This document shows, piece after piece, positions 34,653 through 42,240 of a stretch of DNA of 46,798 nt. Source of the stretch: Paenibacillus oleatilyticus (GTDB taxonomy: Bacteria > Bacillota > Bacilli > Paenibacillales > NBRC-103111); assembly GCF_018998565.1 (NCBI RefSeq), contig NZ_JAHNZO010000047.1:1-46798 (forward strand), read 5' to 3'. The position numbers and the translations under genes were made by a program. The stretch's first letter is position 1, and every line of letters starts with the position of its first letter. Below the pieces are notes generated by a model, which saw only the letters and a program-made list of their open reading frames with translations, did not search any database and had not been told where the DNA came from.

Positions 34653-35723
34653 GTGCTCATATCGATCCATCAAGTCAAAGTTGGCGATCGGCTCGGCTCA
34701 GATACGTTTAACGGGTACGGACTGCTGGTCCTATCCGCCCATACCGAGCTTTCCGTCGATGACATTGAGAAGCTGAAGCTGCACCATATCGACGAAGTGG
34801 ACATCGCCGTTCGTGCGGATAACCCGGTGCCCGACGCAGCAAGAGACGAACCTTCACCCGTGCAGACGGAGCATGCTGCTTCTGCTGCCGCAGTAGCAGC
34901 CTACCATGAAGCAGTGGACGGAATGAAAAGCATATTTGAGCAAGCGACCCAAAAAGGCATCGTGTACCAGGATCAAATTGACAACGGTTTCAACCCGCTT
35001 GTTGAGCAAGTTCATCAGGAGAGGGACGTCGTTTCGCTCCTGCTCGTGTTAAACAGTGCGGACGATTATACGTATCAGCACAGCGTTCAAGTAGGCATGA
35101 TCTCCTACTATATCGCCAAATGGCTCGGGCAATCGGAAGCGGATGCTGAGCTCGCCGGCAAAGCGGGTTATTTACACGACATCGGCAAAGGCTTTATCGA
35201 TCCGGCGATTCTTCAGAAGCCTGGAAAATTGACGGCGGAAGAATATGAACGCGTGAAAAAGCATTCGATCTACGGCTACGAGCTGCTCCAGCGTTCGGGA
35301 CTGCCCGCGGAAGTATGCTTGACTGCTTTACAGCACCATGAACGGCTCGATGGGTCCGGCTACCCGTACGGCCTGCGCGGCGATGAAATTCATCCGCTGG
35401 CCAAGATCGTCGCTGTCGCGGACATTTACAGCGCGATGATCTCAAGCCGGGTATACCAGAAAAAACGCGATCTGCTGTTCGTCCTGCGCGAGCTTCACCG
35501 GTGCAGCTTCGGACAAATTGATCCTCATATTACACAATTGTTTATCCAGCACATGGTCCCGAATTTTATCGGTAAAAAAATTCAACTGGCCTCCGGCGAA
35601 ACGGGTAGGATCGTACTCACCCATCCGACCGATGTGTTTCGGCCGCTCGTCAATTTTGACGGTATGTTCATCGATTTGTCGGAACGAACGGATTTGGAAG
35701 TCGAACACATTTTCGCGGATTAA
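34653..35723 (+). CDS. HD-GYP domain protein, probable cyclic-di-GMP phosphodiesterase (2)
   Basis: 356 residues. The N-terminal segment (ISIHQVKVGDRLGSDTFNGYGLLVLS) is of the same kind as in the paralogue at 28341. It is followed by an Ala-rich linker and the HD-GYP domain: YLHDIGKGFIDPAIL, LQHHERLDGSGYPYGLRG and VAVADIYSAMISSRVY. The signature and metal ligands are complete. The start is GTG at 34653 with AGAGGTG upstream. The leader has GGGACA/TGTCCC arms. It is monocistronic, closed by a terminator. Confidence 0.92.
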   Translation: MLISIHQVKVGDRLGSDTFNGYGLLVLSAHTELSVDDIEKLKLHHIDEVDIAVRADNPVPDAARDEPSPVQTEHAASAAAVAAYHEAVDGMKSIFEQATQKGIVYQDQIDNGFNPLVEQVHQERDVVSLLLVLNSADDYTYQHSVQVGMISYYIAKWLGQSEADAELAGKAGYLHDIGKGFIDPAILQKPGKLTAEEYERVKKHSIYGYELLQRSGLPAEVCLTALQHHERLDGSGYPYGLRGDEIHPLAKIVAVADIYSAMISSRVYQKKRDLLFVLRELHRCSFGQIDPHITQLFIQHMVPNFIGKKIQLASGETGRIVLTHPTDVFRPLVNFDGMFIDLSERTDLEVEHIFAD

Positions 35724-35746
35724 TATACGTTGCCTTACATACGAAG

Positions 35747-35785
35747 AACAGCCCTGACCGACAATTTCGGCCGGGCTGTTTTTTC
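35747..35785 (+). terminator. Terminator of the second HD-GYP gene
   Basis: CAGCCC-tga-CCG pairs with CGG-cc-GGGCTG and is followed by TTTTTT. It lies between the HD-GYP stop and the convergent NlpC/P60 stop; the plus-strand T run favours the HD-GYP direction. Confidence 0.8.
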
Positions 35786-36949
35786 TTAAGAGGATACCCG
35801 TTTGGCGGCCAAAAACGTCTGCTTCCAATACGCATTGTTGATGTGGGTAATCTGCACGCCGTCTTTCGGCTCCGGAGCCGAGTGAATCATTCTCTGGTTC
35901 CCCAGATAAATGCCGACATGACCGACCGTCTTCTGGCTGCGAAACTTACCGGGAACGTAAAAGAACAACAGATCGCCCTTCCGCAATTGTTTTCGGTTGA
36001 TAGCGGTCCCTTGCTTGGCTTGGGCCCGGGCCGTCCGGTTCAGCGTGATACCGGATTTGGCGAACACATATTGCGTAAATGTGGAGCAGTCGAACTTGCC
36101 GGAGGTCGAATAAGGTGCGGCGCCGAACGAATAGTTCACGCCGACGTATCGCTGTGCCCGGGTCAGCAAAGCGTTCATATCGACCTGCCTCAGAACGGGG
36201 ACTGCCATGTCATCCTTGCCGAAAAAACCGTCCAGCCCCTTCATGGCCTCGACAGCATCGGAAGCCTCCAGCAGCGGGTCGCGCCCCAGCCTCATCGTCG
36301 AAGTCCCTCCCGCTGTTGGAAACGGGTCCTTCGGATCGTCGCCGAAGTCAAGCTCCGCTCCCGTACTCGCCTCCAACGGGCCATCGATCGCCCCGCTCAC
36401 CGCCCAATCCGTCGCTTGGACGACCGCCGCCTGTTCCTTGATCTCGAATGAAAAATCTTTCGCAAACACGGGATTTAACGCCGACACGGGGATATGTATC
36501 TGGGAATTAAAAAGAACAGGCGCTTCCTTAAGCGCCACCGTCTCATCGTCTCTCAGCGCTGACGTCTGGCCCGGCTTCAGCTCGTAAGACGCATCGTGCT
36601 CCCCTAACTGAAATACTCCCCTGGTTTGATCCCAATTAAACCGGAACCCGACAATTTTGGCAAAATCGGAACCTACCACATAAGAAGTCCCGCCTATAGT
36701 GACAGTGGGAATCGTCATTTCCACCCGGCCTTGCGTCAGCATGCGAATAAATCCGCCGTTCAGGCCGATCGTTGTCGTTTTTCCGTTGATTTCTTCGCTT
36801 TTTAACCGGTTTGCGGCTTGACCGTGGTTGCTCGGAATCCCCTGTTGATTCGAAAGCCGCTGTTCCTTCGATAATTGAGGCCCGCAGCCTGCCGCCAGCA
36901 AGCATGCAACCAACGAGGCCGCCACCGGACGCCGCCATGATCCGATCAT
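35786..36949 (-). CDS. NlpC/P60 endopeptidase lipoprotein with an amine-oxidase-type N-domain
   Basis: 387 residues. The signal peptide has a lipobox (LVACLLAAGC, Cys 22), so it should be a lipoprotein on the outer membrane face. Residues about 70-165 (MTIPTVTIGGTSYVVGSDFAKIV, then IHIPVSALNPVF) look like the copper-amine-oxidase N-domain used by Paenibacillus secreted proteins as a wall-associated module. The C-terminal NlpC/P60 domain (about 265-387) has the catalytic Cys in GKFDCSTFTQYVF, the His in VGHVGIYLG and a third polar residue in RMIHSAPEP. Such enzymes cut gamma-D-Glu-diaminopimelate bonds in peptidoglycan. GAGAGGAG precedes the ATG. Confidence 0.9.
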   Translation of the reverse strand: MIGSWRRPVAASLVACLLAAGCGPQLSKEQRLSNQQGIPSNHGQAANRLKSEEINGKTTTIGLNGGFIRMLTQGRVEMTIPTVTIGGTSYVVGSDFAKIVGFRFNWDQTRGVFQLGEHDASYELKPGQTSALRDDETVALKEAPVLFNSQIHIPVSALNPVFAKDFSFEIKEQAAVVQATDWAVSGAIDGPLEASTGAELDFGDDPKDPFPTAGGTSTMRLGRDPLLEASDAVEAMKGLDGFFGKDDMAVPVLRQVDMNALLTRAQRYVGVNYSFGAAPYSTSGKFDCSTFTQYVFAKSGITLNRTARAQAKQGTAINRKQLRKGDLLFFYVPGKFRSQKTVGHVGIYLGNQRMIHSAPEPKDGVQITHINNAYWKQTFLAAKRVSS

Positions 36950-37083
36950 CGCACCATGCTCCTCTCATTCGTGAATTCGCCGGAATTCGGTCCCTTTATA
37001 GGATGAAGCAGGAGTCAGAGGGCTATGCATCCGGTTGGCTGGAAACAAATAAGCGCAATCCTCCTGCATAAATTGCCGGAAGA

Positions 37084-37112
37084 TTGCAGTCTATAGAAAA
37101 ACTTCATATAAA
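37084..37112 (+). promoter_or_regulatory. Candidate sigma-A promoter for the small secreted protein
   Basis: TTGCAG, a 17-bp spacer, then TATAAA. It implies a leader of about 205 nt holding the hairpin TCCCAAT-gactctact-ATTGGGA (37,179-37,201) without a T run. Otherwise the 376-bp gap 36,950-37,325 shows no gene. Confidence 0.4.
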
Positions 37113-37325
37113 ATTAAGGTAAACTTTATAGACACTAGGATTAACGGTAATGTATGTTTATTGCAACAGCCCAGAATATCCCAATGACTCTACTATTGGG
37201 AGGTGTTCGGCTAACCGATAAAACCCAAATTGAAAGCGAATTCAAAACGTTGAGGACCATCCGCCTGGAACAAAAGAACCACCGCATGTGGAATTCATTC
37301 TATGAAAAAAGGAGCTTGAGATGGT

Positions 37326-37700
37326 ATGAAAAGAAAAATCGCGTCTATCGCTTTCGTACTTGTCCTGCTGTTCAGTTTTGCTTCCTCTGGTCTGGCGGCC
37401 TCGAGCGGACCGGGTACTGGCAACGATACTTGGGCGCCGGTCCAAGCCCATGGCGATATTTATATCGAAGGCAACTTCATAAACGTCGGGCAGATCAGCC
37501 TCGGGGTTAATTTTAAGCTGTACCGGGTTACCCCGACCGGAGATGTGCTGGTAGGCAGCAACTCGACAGGAACCATTGTGGCCGGTCAATATGCGCGTCT
37601 CAAGATTCCTTTGGCTTCGAATCAGCCCGACGGACAGTATAGACTTGTCTTAGACTCACCGGGTGATTTCACTGTCGTTGCCTATCTGGGCTATAATTAA
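37326..37700 (+). CDS. Small secreted protein of unknown function
   Basis: 124 residues with a clean Sec signal peptide (MKRKIASIAFVLVLLFSFAS, cleavage probably after SGLAA at about residue 25). The mature part of about 100 residues is rich in beta-forming residues and Gly (GDIYIEGNFINVGQISLGVNFKLYR is typical), with no Cys. I do not recognise the family; it resembles a single beta-sandwich domain. AAAGGAG lies upstream of the ATG. A bidirectional terminator separates it from the convergent repair gene. Confidence 0.75.
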   Translation: MKRKIASIAFVLVLLFSFASSGLAASSGPGTGNDTWAPVQAHGDIYIEGNFINVGQISLGVNFKLYRVTPTGDVLVGSNSTGTIVAGQYARLKIPLASNQPDGQYRLVLDSPGDFTVVAYLGYN

Positions 37701-37706
37701 ACATCA

Positions 37707-37752
37707 AAACCTCCATAGCCGCTTTGCTCGTTAAGGTGCGATGGAGGTTTTT
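37707..37752. terminator. Bidirectional terminator
   Basis: AAACCTCCAT pairs perfectly with ATGGAGGTTT and is followed by TTTT on the plus strand. It lies between two convergent stops (37,700 and 37,773). Confidence 0.75.
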
Positions 37753-37772
37753 CATTTTCAGGTTTAAAGCAG

Positions 37773-38627
37773 TTACTCCTTCGATTTTCTCAGTAAGCTT
37801 CTTGTCGCCCTGGCCACGATTCGTTTCGTCTCTTTCGTATCCGAAGCTTCCAGCCATGCATCGCATATTCGACGCACCCAGTCCGGATTCGTTTTACCGG
37901 CATCGTTCAGCCAATTTCCCACCGAATCTTGAACATATTTGACCGGGTCTGACTTGACCTCCTCCAAAAGCGAAAGCGCCAATTGAGGCTGCTCTTTCAA
38001 TACGGAAAGGTGCTTGGCCCAAACACCTTGCGGACGGAGCGATTCTACGGCAAACCTTCGGATATTCGAATCCTCATCGCGCACCCACTCATGCAGAATA
38101 TCGATGGCTTGCAATAATTCGTTAGAAATCGATTCCCTGACCGCCATCCAGGCCATCTCGCGCACGCCAAAATGGGAATCGGCAGCAAACGGACGAATGC
38201 CTGTTAGTTTCTGCATGACCGTTAATCGTTCGTCCAATCCGATCATATAAGCCGCCCAACAGCGCACGCTGTCTGAACGATGGTCAGCTAATGTATGGAA
38301 GATTCGAAAGCCTTCCTTTTCCGGTACATGGTCCAACAGGCTAAGCCACTTTCTCGCAATGGCGGGGATTATACTCATAATCTTCTTTTGGTTCAATCGT
38401 TCCAAACCGGATAACATCTCATCCGATTCTTTATGCAATTCGAGCGTGCAGAGTATATGCCGCAACAGCTTGAGATGATCGATAGCCAGCCACTCCGTAA
38501 GATTGACGGTCTGCAGCTCCCCCCTTTGCAGCAGTTGAATCACGGCTTTCGGGATATCGGTAGCCTTTCGAGCTCCCTTCCGCTGTAAAATCACGTCGGA
38601 TATAATAACTGTCTTTTCCTGATCCAT
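37773..38627 (-). CDS. HEAT-repeat protein, AlkC/AlkD-like DNA alkylation repair family
   Basis: 284 residues, nearly all helical in HEAT-like pairs: SDSVRCWAAYMIGLDE, FGVREMAWMAVRESIS, EDSNIRRFAVESLRP, and YVQDSVGNWLNDAGKTNPDWV near the end. That last motif (Asn-Trp/His-Leu-Asn-Asp followed by a Pro-Asp/Glu-Trp) is characteristic of AlkC/AlkD-type DNA glycosylases, which excise N3- and N7-alkylated purines. Catalytic residues are not easy to place, so enzymatic activity is inference. The gene precedes and probably shares a transcript with the peroxiredoxin-like gene 12 bp upstream on the same strand, which fits a damage-response unit. Confidence 0.72.
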   Translation of the reverse strand: MDQEKTVIISDVILQRKGARKATDIPKAVIQLLQRGELQTVNLTEWLAIDHLKLLRHILCTLELHKESDEMLSGLERLNQKKIMSIIPAIARKWLSLLDHVPEKEGFRIFHTLADHRSDSVRCWAAYMIGLDERLTVMQKLTGIRPFAADSHFGVREMAWMAVRESISNELLQAIDILHEWVRDEDSNIRRFAVESLRPQGVWAKHLSVLKEQPQLALSLLEEVKSDPVKYVQDSVGNWLNDAGKTNPDWVRRICDAWLEASDTKETKRIVARATRSLLRKSKE

Positions 38628-38639
38628 CGCTGCCCCCTG

Positions 38640-39293
38640 CTACGACGAAATCGAGTTCAAAATCTGTATGATTTCGGCAGGCTCCATGCGTTTTTTGTAA
38701 TCTGCATCCACCTGCACCGCACGGATGATTCGATTTTTAGTAGCCGGTACAGGAAGTTCCCATGAATGATCTCCGTTAAAGGCATCCAGTGTAATGCCGA
38801 GCGACCTGTAAATGTCGTGCAAATGATCGGGCATTTTAAATTTCAGATTGTATTTCTCCACTGCTTGATTACGCACATCGCTTAAGAGCAGGAAGCTGAA
38901 TCGGTGCTTTTCGTTGAGGAGTATGGATTGATCCGGAGTTTGGGGACTGACTGCAATGAGCTGAGCGCCGGCTGCTTGAATGTCTTTCCATATTCGCTGA
39001 TAGGCCAGCAGCTGCAAGTTGCAGAAGGGACACCATCCGCCGCGGTAAAAGATAAGAACAACGGGACCTTTAGCCGTTTCCTCGGACAACGTGATCTCGT
39101 TCCCTATGTGATCGATCAAAGTAAAGTCAGGCGCTTGAATTCCAAGCTCCAATCCTGTACCAACACCGGATTCCCGAAGCTCCCGGATCGACATTTCGAA
39201 CGCATCCAGCACTTCTTGTGGGAGCATCTGCTTCATTTGTACCGTCGCTGCTTCTAATTCAGATTGCAATGTTTGAAACGGCATCTTTTCCAT
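38640..39293 (-). CDS. AhpC/TSA-type peroxiredoxin-like protein
   Basis: 217 residues. After a helical N-terminal extension of about 45 residues comes a thioredoxin-fold domain (LGIQAPDFTLIDHIGNEITL). The redox motif is FYRGGWCPFC near residue 85, with Cys-Pro-Phe-Cys replacing the usual peroxiredoxin Thr-x-x-Cys. This pattern is seen in the peroxiredoxin-like subgroup that may act as a thiol oxidoreductase. GGAGAG precedes the ATG. The gene is 12 bp from the repair gene and lies next to a Crp/Fnr regulator on the same strand. Confidence 0.87.
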   Translation of the reverse strand: MEKMPFQTLQSELEAATVQMKQMLPQEVLDAFEMSIRELRESGVGTGLELGIQAPDFTLIDHIGNEITLSEETAKGPVVLIFYRGGWCPFCNLQLLAYQRIWKDIQAAGAQLIAVSPQTPDQSILLNEKHRFSFLLLSDVRNQAVEKYNLKFKMPDHLHDIYRSLGITLDAFNGDHSWELPVPATKNRIIRAVQVDADYKKRMEPAEIIQILNSISS

Positions 39294-39392
39294 GAGATCA
39301 TCTCTCCATATCGTATAGGTTTTAGCCTTTATACGATACTTCTTTTTCTTAAGGGAAAGATGTAATCCGGTTTACAACTGCAGCCGGAAGCC

Positions 39393-40076
39393 TTACATGA
39401 TACTCCTTTCCGAAAGCTTGCCTCGATGAATGTAGATTGTTTTGAATCCGGTTTTAATCACTTGTTCTTTCACAAGATCCTGCAAGGCTGCCGTGACGGC
39501 CTCTCGGGTTGCGCCGACGAAATTGGCGACTTCTTGATGGGAAAGAGGAATATCGATTTTGTAAAACTCGCAATCCTCCGTGACTCCAAACTGATCGGAA
39601 AGCTTAACAAGAATAAACAAAATTTTATCATGCAGCTTCGCAAGTGCCAGATTTTGAGCCAAATTGCTCATATCGATCATCCGTTCGCTCAATACTTTCA
39701 TTAAGTTCATCATAAAGCGGGGATGATGAACTAAAAAACTCTCGAACCTATCCTTATTCATCAAGCAAATATGACATTCTTCTACCGTTTCTATGTATAG
39801 CTCCCGTGTGCCAAATGAAATTCCGGCCATTTCACCGAATACGTTCCCTTCGCTTAAGATGTCCAGAGTGAACTGCTTGCCTTCAGCGTTAAGCTTGTAC
39901 AGGCGGACCTTCCCTTTCTTCACAAAGTAAAGCCCCTCGGCAAAAGAATCCGGTGTTTGGATATACTGACTTTTCGCAACTGTTGTTATTGAAGTTAATT
40001 GATCCATTTCGACCAAATCATCCATCGACAGCGAGTTCAGCAGATTGAATTGTGACAGGTATTGAATTTTGTCCAT
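39393..40076 (-). CDS. Crp/Fnr-family transcriptional regulator
   Basis: 227 residues. The cyclic-nucleotide-binding beta-roll (SFAEGLYFVKKGKVRLYKL, then ILSEGNVFGEMAGISFGTREL) covers residues 20-125. A long dimerisation helix follows, then a C-terminal winged helix with recognition motif PLSHQEVANFVGATREAVTAAL. There is no N-terminal Cys cluster of the Fnr type; the effector is unknown. GAGGGAGAGAA leads the ATG. It is 100 bp upstream of the peroxiredoxin-like gene and may control it. Its leader contains the terminator of a previously adjacent sufB (see 40102). Confidence 0.9.
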   Translation of the reverse strand: MDKIQYLSQFNLLNSLSMDDLVEMDQLTSITTVAKSQYIQTPDSFAEGLYFVKKGKVRLYKLNAEGKQFTLDILSEGNVFGEMAGISFGTRELYIETVEECHICLMNKDRFESFLVHHPRFMMNLMKVLSERMIDMSNLAQNLALAKLHDKILFILVKLSDQFGVTEDCEFYKIDIPLSHQEVANFVGATREAVTAALQDLVKEQVIKTGFKTIYIHRGKLSERSIM

Positions 40077-40101
40077 TTCTCTCCCTCATTCGTCCTAAAA
40101 A

Positions 40102-40161
40102 AAAATACGTACCCGGGCGACGTTACACCTAAGCGTAAACGTCGCTGCGGACACGTATTTT
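40102..40161 (-). terminator. Strong terminator, probably that of the original sufB operon
   Basis: AAAATACGT and GCGACGTT pair with ACGTATTTT and AACGTCGC as a nested hairpin with a 13-nt loop. On the minus strand it ends in TTTTTTTTT. It lies about 25 bp downstream of the sufB-like stop at 40186. Confidence 0.8.
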
Positions 40162-40185
40162 GTATGTTTCCCCGAAAATGAAAAC

Positions 40186-40218
40186 TTAGCCGATCGAGCC
40201 TTCCATCTCGAACTTAAT
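40186..40218 (-). pseudogene. sufB: Isolated 3' end of sufB; probable attachment-site scar
   Basis: The minus strand reads IKFEMEGSIG followed by TAA. That is the C-terminus I know from Firmicute SufB proteins, the Fe-S cluster scaffold. Upstream the similarity stops abruptly, the frame closing within four codons, so only about 33 bp are present. Just beyond the stop is a strong terminator on the sufB strand, and immediately on the other side the AT-rich accessory region begins. The simplest reading is an att site: an element entered the 3' end of sufB, leaving this copy here and restoring the gene at its far end, outside the window. Confidence 0.6.
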
Positions 40219-40348
40219 TATTTTTGCTTTTCATAGAGCTTCATTTAATTCCAAAATCCTTGATTTTCGCGGCATTTCTTAAACTATCATTTCATTATAC
40301 ATCAGTTCTTTTCGGATTAAAATGGGCAAACAATGGGCAGCCAACGCG

Positions 40349-40380
40349 CCTCCTTTCTATTATATGGAGGCGCGAATTTT
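40349..40380 (+). terminator. Orphan terminator hairpin at the element edge
   Basis: CGCGCCTCC pairs with GGAGGCGCG around a 12-nt loop and is followed on the plus strand by AATTTTTT. No plus-strand gene is seen upstream, so it may close a small RNA or the remnant of a gene. The 304-bp gap 40,077-40,380 otherwise holds the sufB terminator and tail. Confidence 0.55.
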
Positions 40381-40692
40381 TTATGAAATCTTGAATGAAT
40401 ATTGCTTATCCGGTGTAACAACTTTTACTTTCGCCGGTAGCTTGGCATCCAGGGAAAGCAGTATTACCTTGATTCTTGTAATAAGGTATTTTCTGCTTAT
40501 ATTTTTATCAAAAACAATCTCGTGATCATTCATACAGTGCACGCTCCTTGTTGTTTGCTTTGCTGAATAATTGCTCTCAAGCATTAAATAAAAATGGGAC
40601 GGCACAAAACCGCTGTTTTCAAACAGCAACTTTTGCATCGTCCCGATAGGGCATTGTGTTTCTCTTTCCCGTCCCAGTTTCAGCTCCATCAT
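40381..40692 (-). CDS. Hypothetical protein in the accessory element
   Basis: 103 residues, mixed charge, with no membrane segment or signal peptide. A central run NSGFVPSHFYLMLESNYS is followed by a basic C-terminus (DAKLPAKVKVVTPDKQYSFKIS). I do not recognise it. The ATG at 40692 (or the next at 40689) lacks a good ribosome site, but the gene starts only 6 bp after the stop of the preceding gene on the same strand, so coupling is possible. An orphan hairpin lies downstream. Codon use is AT-rich, like the rest of the element. Confidence 0.5.
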   Translation of the reverse strand: MMELKLGRERETQCPIGTMQKLLFENSGFVPSHFYLMLESNYSAKQTTRSVHCMNDHEIVFDKNISRKYLITRIKVILLSLDAKLPAKVKVVTPDKQYSFKIS

Positions 40693-40698
40693 TCTGTT

Positions 40699-41082
40699 TT
40701 AAGTTAGGTTTACTTGTTCATTTATGATTAACTTTTCGAAATCTTTATCCAGCTCTATAATCGTCGTTTGAACATCATAATCCTCTGACATTTTGGAGTC
40801 GAAACTTACAATTCTGACCTCGCCAGCTACAGAGTTTAATAATTTCTCGAAGTCTGACTTCATTATCATTTTGATCTCGAAAAACCAAGTCTCAAAAAGA
40901 TGATGCTTTCTCAAGAAGTTGAATGCATGAAGCTCAAGAGGGGTAAAAGTCGCGTAATATTCCAAACTTATCTTCCTCCCCTTGATCGAGACTATAGTTC
41001 GATAAGGTCCTTGTTTTGACCATTGAGCTTTTAACTCTGCAAATTTTGACTCTAGTTTCTTCTCAGCTGCCCTTAAATTCAA
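40699..41082 (-). CDS. DUF2294 (YbcI)-like small protein
   Basis: 127 residues. The pattern KQGPYRTIVSIKGRKISLEY, then FTPLELHAFNFL, an EIKMIMKSDFEKLLNS stretch and VRIVSFDSKMSEDYDVQTTII resembles DUF2294 proteins. Those read Gly-x-Gly-Pro, a beta strand, a Thr/Ser-Pro-x-Glu, and an aspartate-rich final strand. The function of that family is unknown. The start is TTG at 41082, with GGGGGA upstream, and an extended -10 promoter (TGCTATATT) lies about 60 bp before it. The assignment is by motif pattern only. Confidence 0.6.
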   Translation of the reverse strand: MNLRAAEKKLESKFAELKAQWSKQGPYRTIVSIKGRKISLEYYATFTPLELHAFNFLRKHHLFETWFFEIKMIMKSDFEKLLNSVAGEVRIVSFDSKMSEDYDVQTTIIELDKDFEKLIINEQVNLT

Positions 41083-41137
41083 TAGAATTCCCCCTTTTTC
41101 TTCTCCTAAAATAAGTATTTAAAAAAACTTTATGGAT

Positions 41138-41146
41138 AATATAGCA
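41138..41146 (-). promoter_or_regulatory. Extended -10 promoter for the two small element genes
   Basis: On the minus strand TGC-TATATT lies about 60 bp upstream of the TTG start at 41082. The -35 is weak (TTTTCG at 17 bp). Confidence 0.4.
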
Positions 41147-41237
41147 CATTTAGATCGAGTCGAAAATAAACGATTACGACACAAAAACGTTATTTAAAGA
41201 TATGATTTTGTCGAATTATGATGTTGCTCACAAAATA

Positions 41238-41267
41238 AAAAAAATCCCGTATTAACAGGATTTTTAG
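41238..41267 (-). terminator. Terminator of the Agr/LytTR operon
   Basis: On the minus strand AAAATCC-tgttaatac-GGGATTTT is followed by further T residues, directly after the stop of the LytTR gene at 41268. Confidence 0.7.
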
Positions 41268-41612
41268 TTAAATATTAGGTATGTGTTTTACCTTTCTAAG
41301 GTTTCTGACAGAGACAGTTGTTTGTAAATTATTGTCGAAATGCGCGATGCGTTCTTTTCGATCAATCCCAATAATTCTGTTCATCTTGCAAGAGTTATAG
41401 TTGTCAAGTTCCTCGAACCCGTATGGCAACATCATTTTAACCAACGTTTCGTGCGTGAACCTGGCGAAGCAAGTAAATACCCCTTGTGAATTATAAAGGT
41501 AGAGGGTCTTTGATTGAATCTCAAAAAAACTCGCATCTAATCCTTCTACCCAGCCCTCATTCCCGTTTGCATCAACGCAGTAAAATGGGATTGTCATCGT
41601 TGTCTTTTGCAT
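41268..41612 (-). CDS. Stand-alone LytTR DNA-binding domain protein
   Basis: 114 residues. The C-terminal 85 fit a LytTR (AgrA-type) DNA-binding domain: FFEIQSKTLYLYNSQGVF strands, a helix (FTHETLVKMMLPYGFEEL), then DNYNSCKMNRIIGID in the place of the usual 'hRS-h-VN--hI' motif, and IAHFDNNLQTTVSVRNLRKV. There is no receiver domain, so phosphorylation by a kinase is not expected. It is the last gene of a four-gene operon with a kinase-less membrane protein, AgrB and a small peptide. LytTR proteins paired with membrane inhibitors are known in streptococci (HdrRM, BrsRM). It starts ATG at 41612, 17 bp after the peptide gene. Confidence 0.72.
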   Translation of the reverse strand: MQKTTMTIPFYCVDANGNEGWVEGLDASFFEIQSKTLYLYNSQGVFTCFARFTHETLVKMMLPYGFEELDNYNSCKMNRIIGIDRKERIAHFDNNLQTTVSVRNLRKVKHIPNI

Positions 41613-41629
41613 TGAGGCAAAACACCGAC

Positions 41630-41737
41630 CTAATTACTCTTTTTAGGAGTTTGTGGAATACCGATAACTTCTTTGCCCTCTTTCGTTTGGATCTCTTTTG
41701 CGGAGGAAGCAATAAGGTTTGCGATAATCTTTTTCAT
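41630..41737 (-). CDS. Candidate signal peptide precursor (AgrD position), cysteine-free
   Basis: 35 residues: an amphipathic start (MKKIIANLIASSAKEI), a charged middle (QTKEGKEVIG) and a Pro/Lys end (IPQTPKKSN). Its ATG overlaps the agrB stop as ATGA, and GGGGGTGA lies upstream, so translation is well supported. It sits exactly where agrD is expected. Unlike classical AgrD it has no Cys for a thiolactone. Ser11 or Ser12 could form a lactone, as the Ser of Staphylococcus intermedius AgrD does, or the product may be linear. It could also be unrelated to AgrD. There is a charged tail with Pro, reminiscent of AgrD C-tails. Confidence 0.65.
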   Translation of the reverse strand: MKKIIANLIASSAKEIQTKEGKEVIGIPQTPKKSN

Positions 41738-42240
41738 GGCTGTTTCACCCCCTTCCCAAGTCGAATAAGTAACACAGATTGGGCAAGAAAAGACATCGCA
41801 ATTACATCGGAATTCAGAATGAAGTTGGAGCCGATCAGCATGCAAGCACCCATTAGGTTATGTCTCTGCCTTCTTTCAGATAAAAACAAAACAAGGACCA
41901 ATGAAATGATATTAAGCACGATCGATATGTTTTGAGCCAGAGAAATGTGTGGTATGCCGCTCATTAAAGCTATACTAACAAAAAAACACAATGTTAATGT
42001 AGGCATATGCAGCCCGCCTGTAAATCTCCTGAGAAGAATGAAACTAATCATCGAAACTATAGTTTCCAGCACTTTCCCGGTAACAAATCCAATAATCAGG
42101 CAACCCAATACAACTGAATAGTAATTAATTCGGAGGGCCACGCCGTATCTAATATCTTCAACATGATCCGTAATTTCCGGGTTCCACTTTTTGGACAAAT
42201 GGGCCAATTTGCTTGCTACTATTTCAATTGGGTCGTTCAC
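41734..42240 (-). CDS. agrB: AgrB-like peptide-processing membrane protease
   Basis: 168 residues with about five to six membrane segments. The catalytic pair is present with canonical spacing: the motif RRFTGGLHMPTLTLC gives the His in GGLH and a Cys seven residues later, as His77/Cys84 of S. aureus AgrB. Upstream is the usual GVALRINYY region. AgrB is a membrane cysteine protease that cuts AgrD and promotes ring formation. The start is GTG at 42240, overlapping the upstream gene's stop by 4 bp, with AAGGGA upstream. Its stop overlaps the small peptide start. Confidence 0.9.
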   Translation of the reverse strand: MNDPIEIVASKLAHLSKKWNPEITDHVEDIRYGVALRINYYSVVLGCLIIGFVTGKVLETIVSMISFILLRRFTGGLHMPTLTLCFFVSIALMSGIPHISLAQNISIVLNIISLVLVLFLSERRQRHNLMGACMLIGSNFILNSDVIAMSFLAQSVLLIRLGKGVKQP

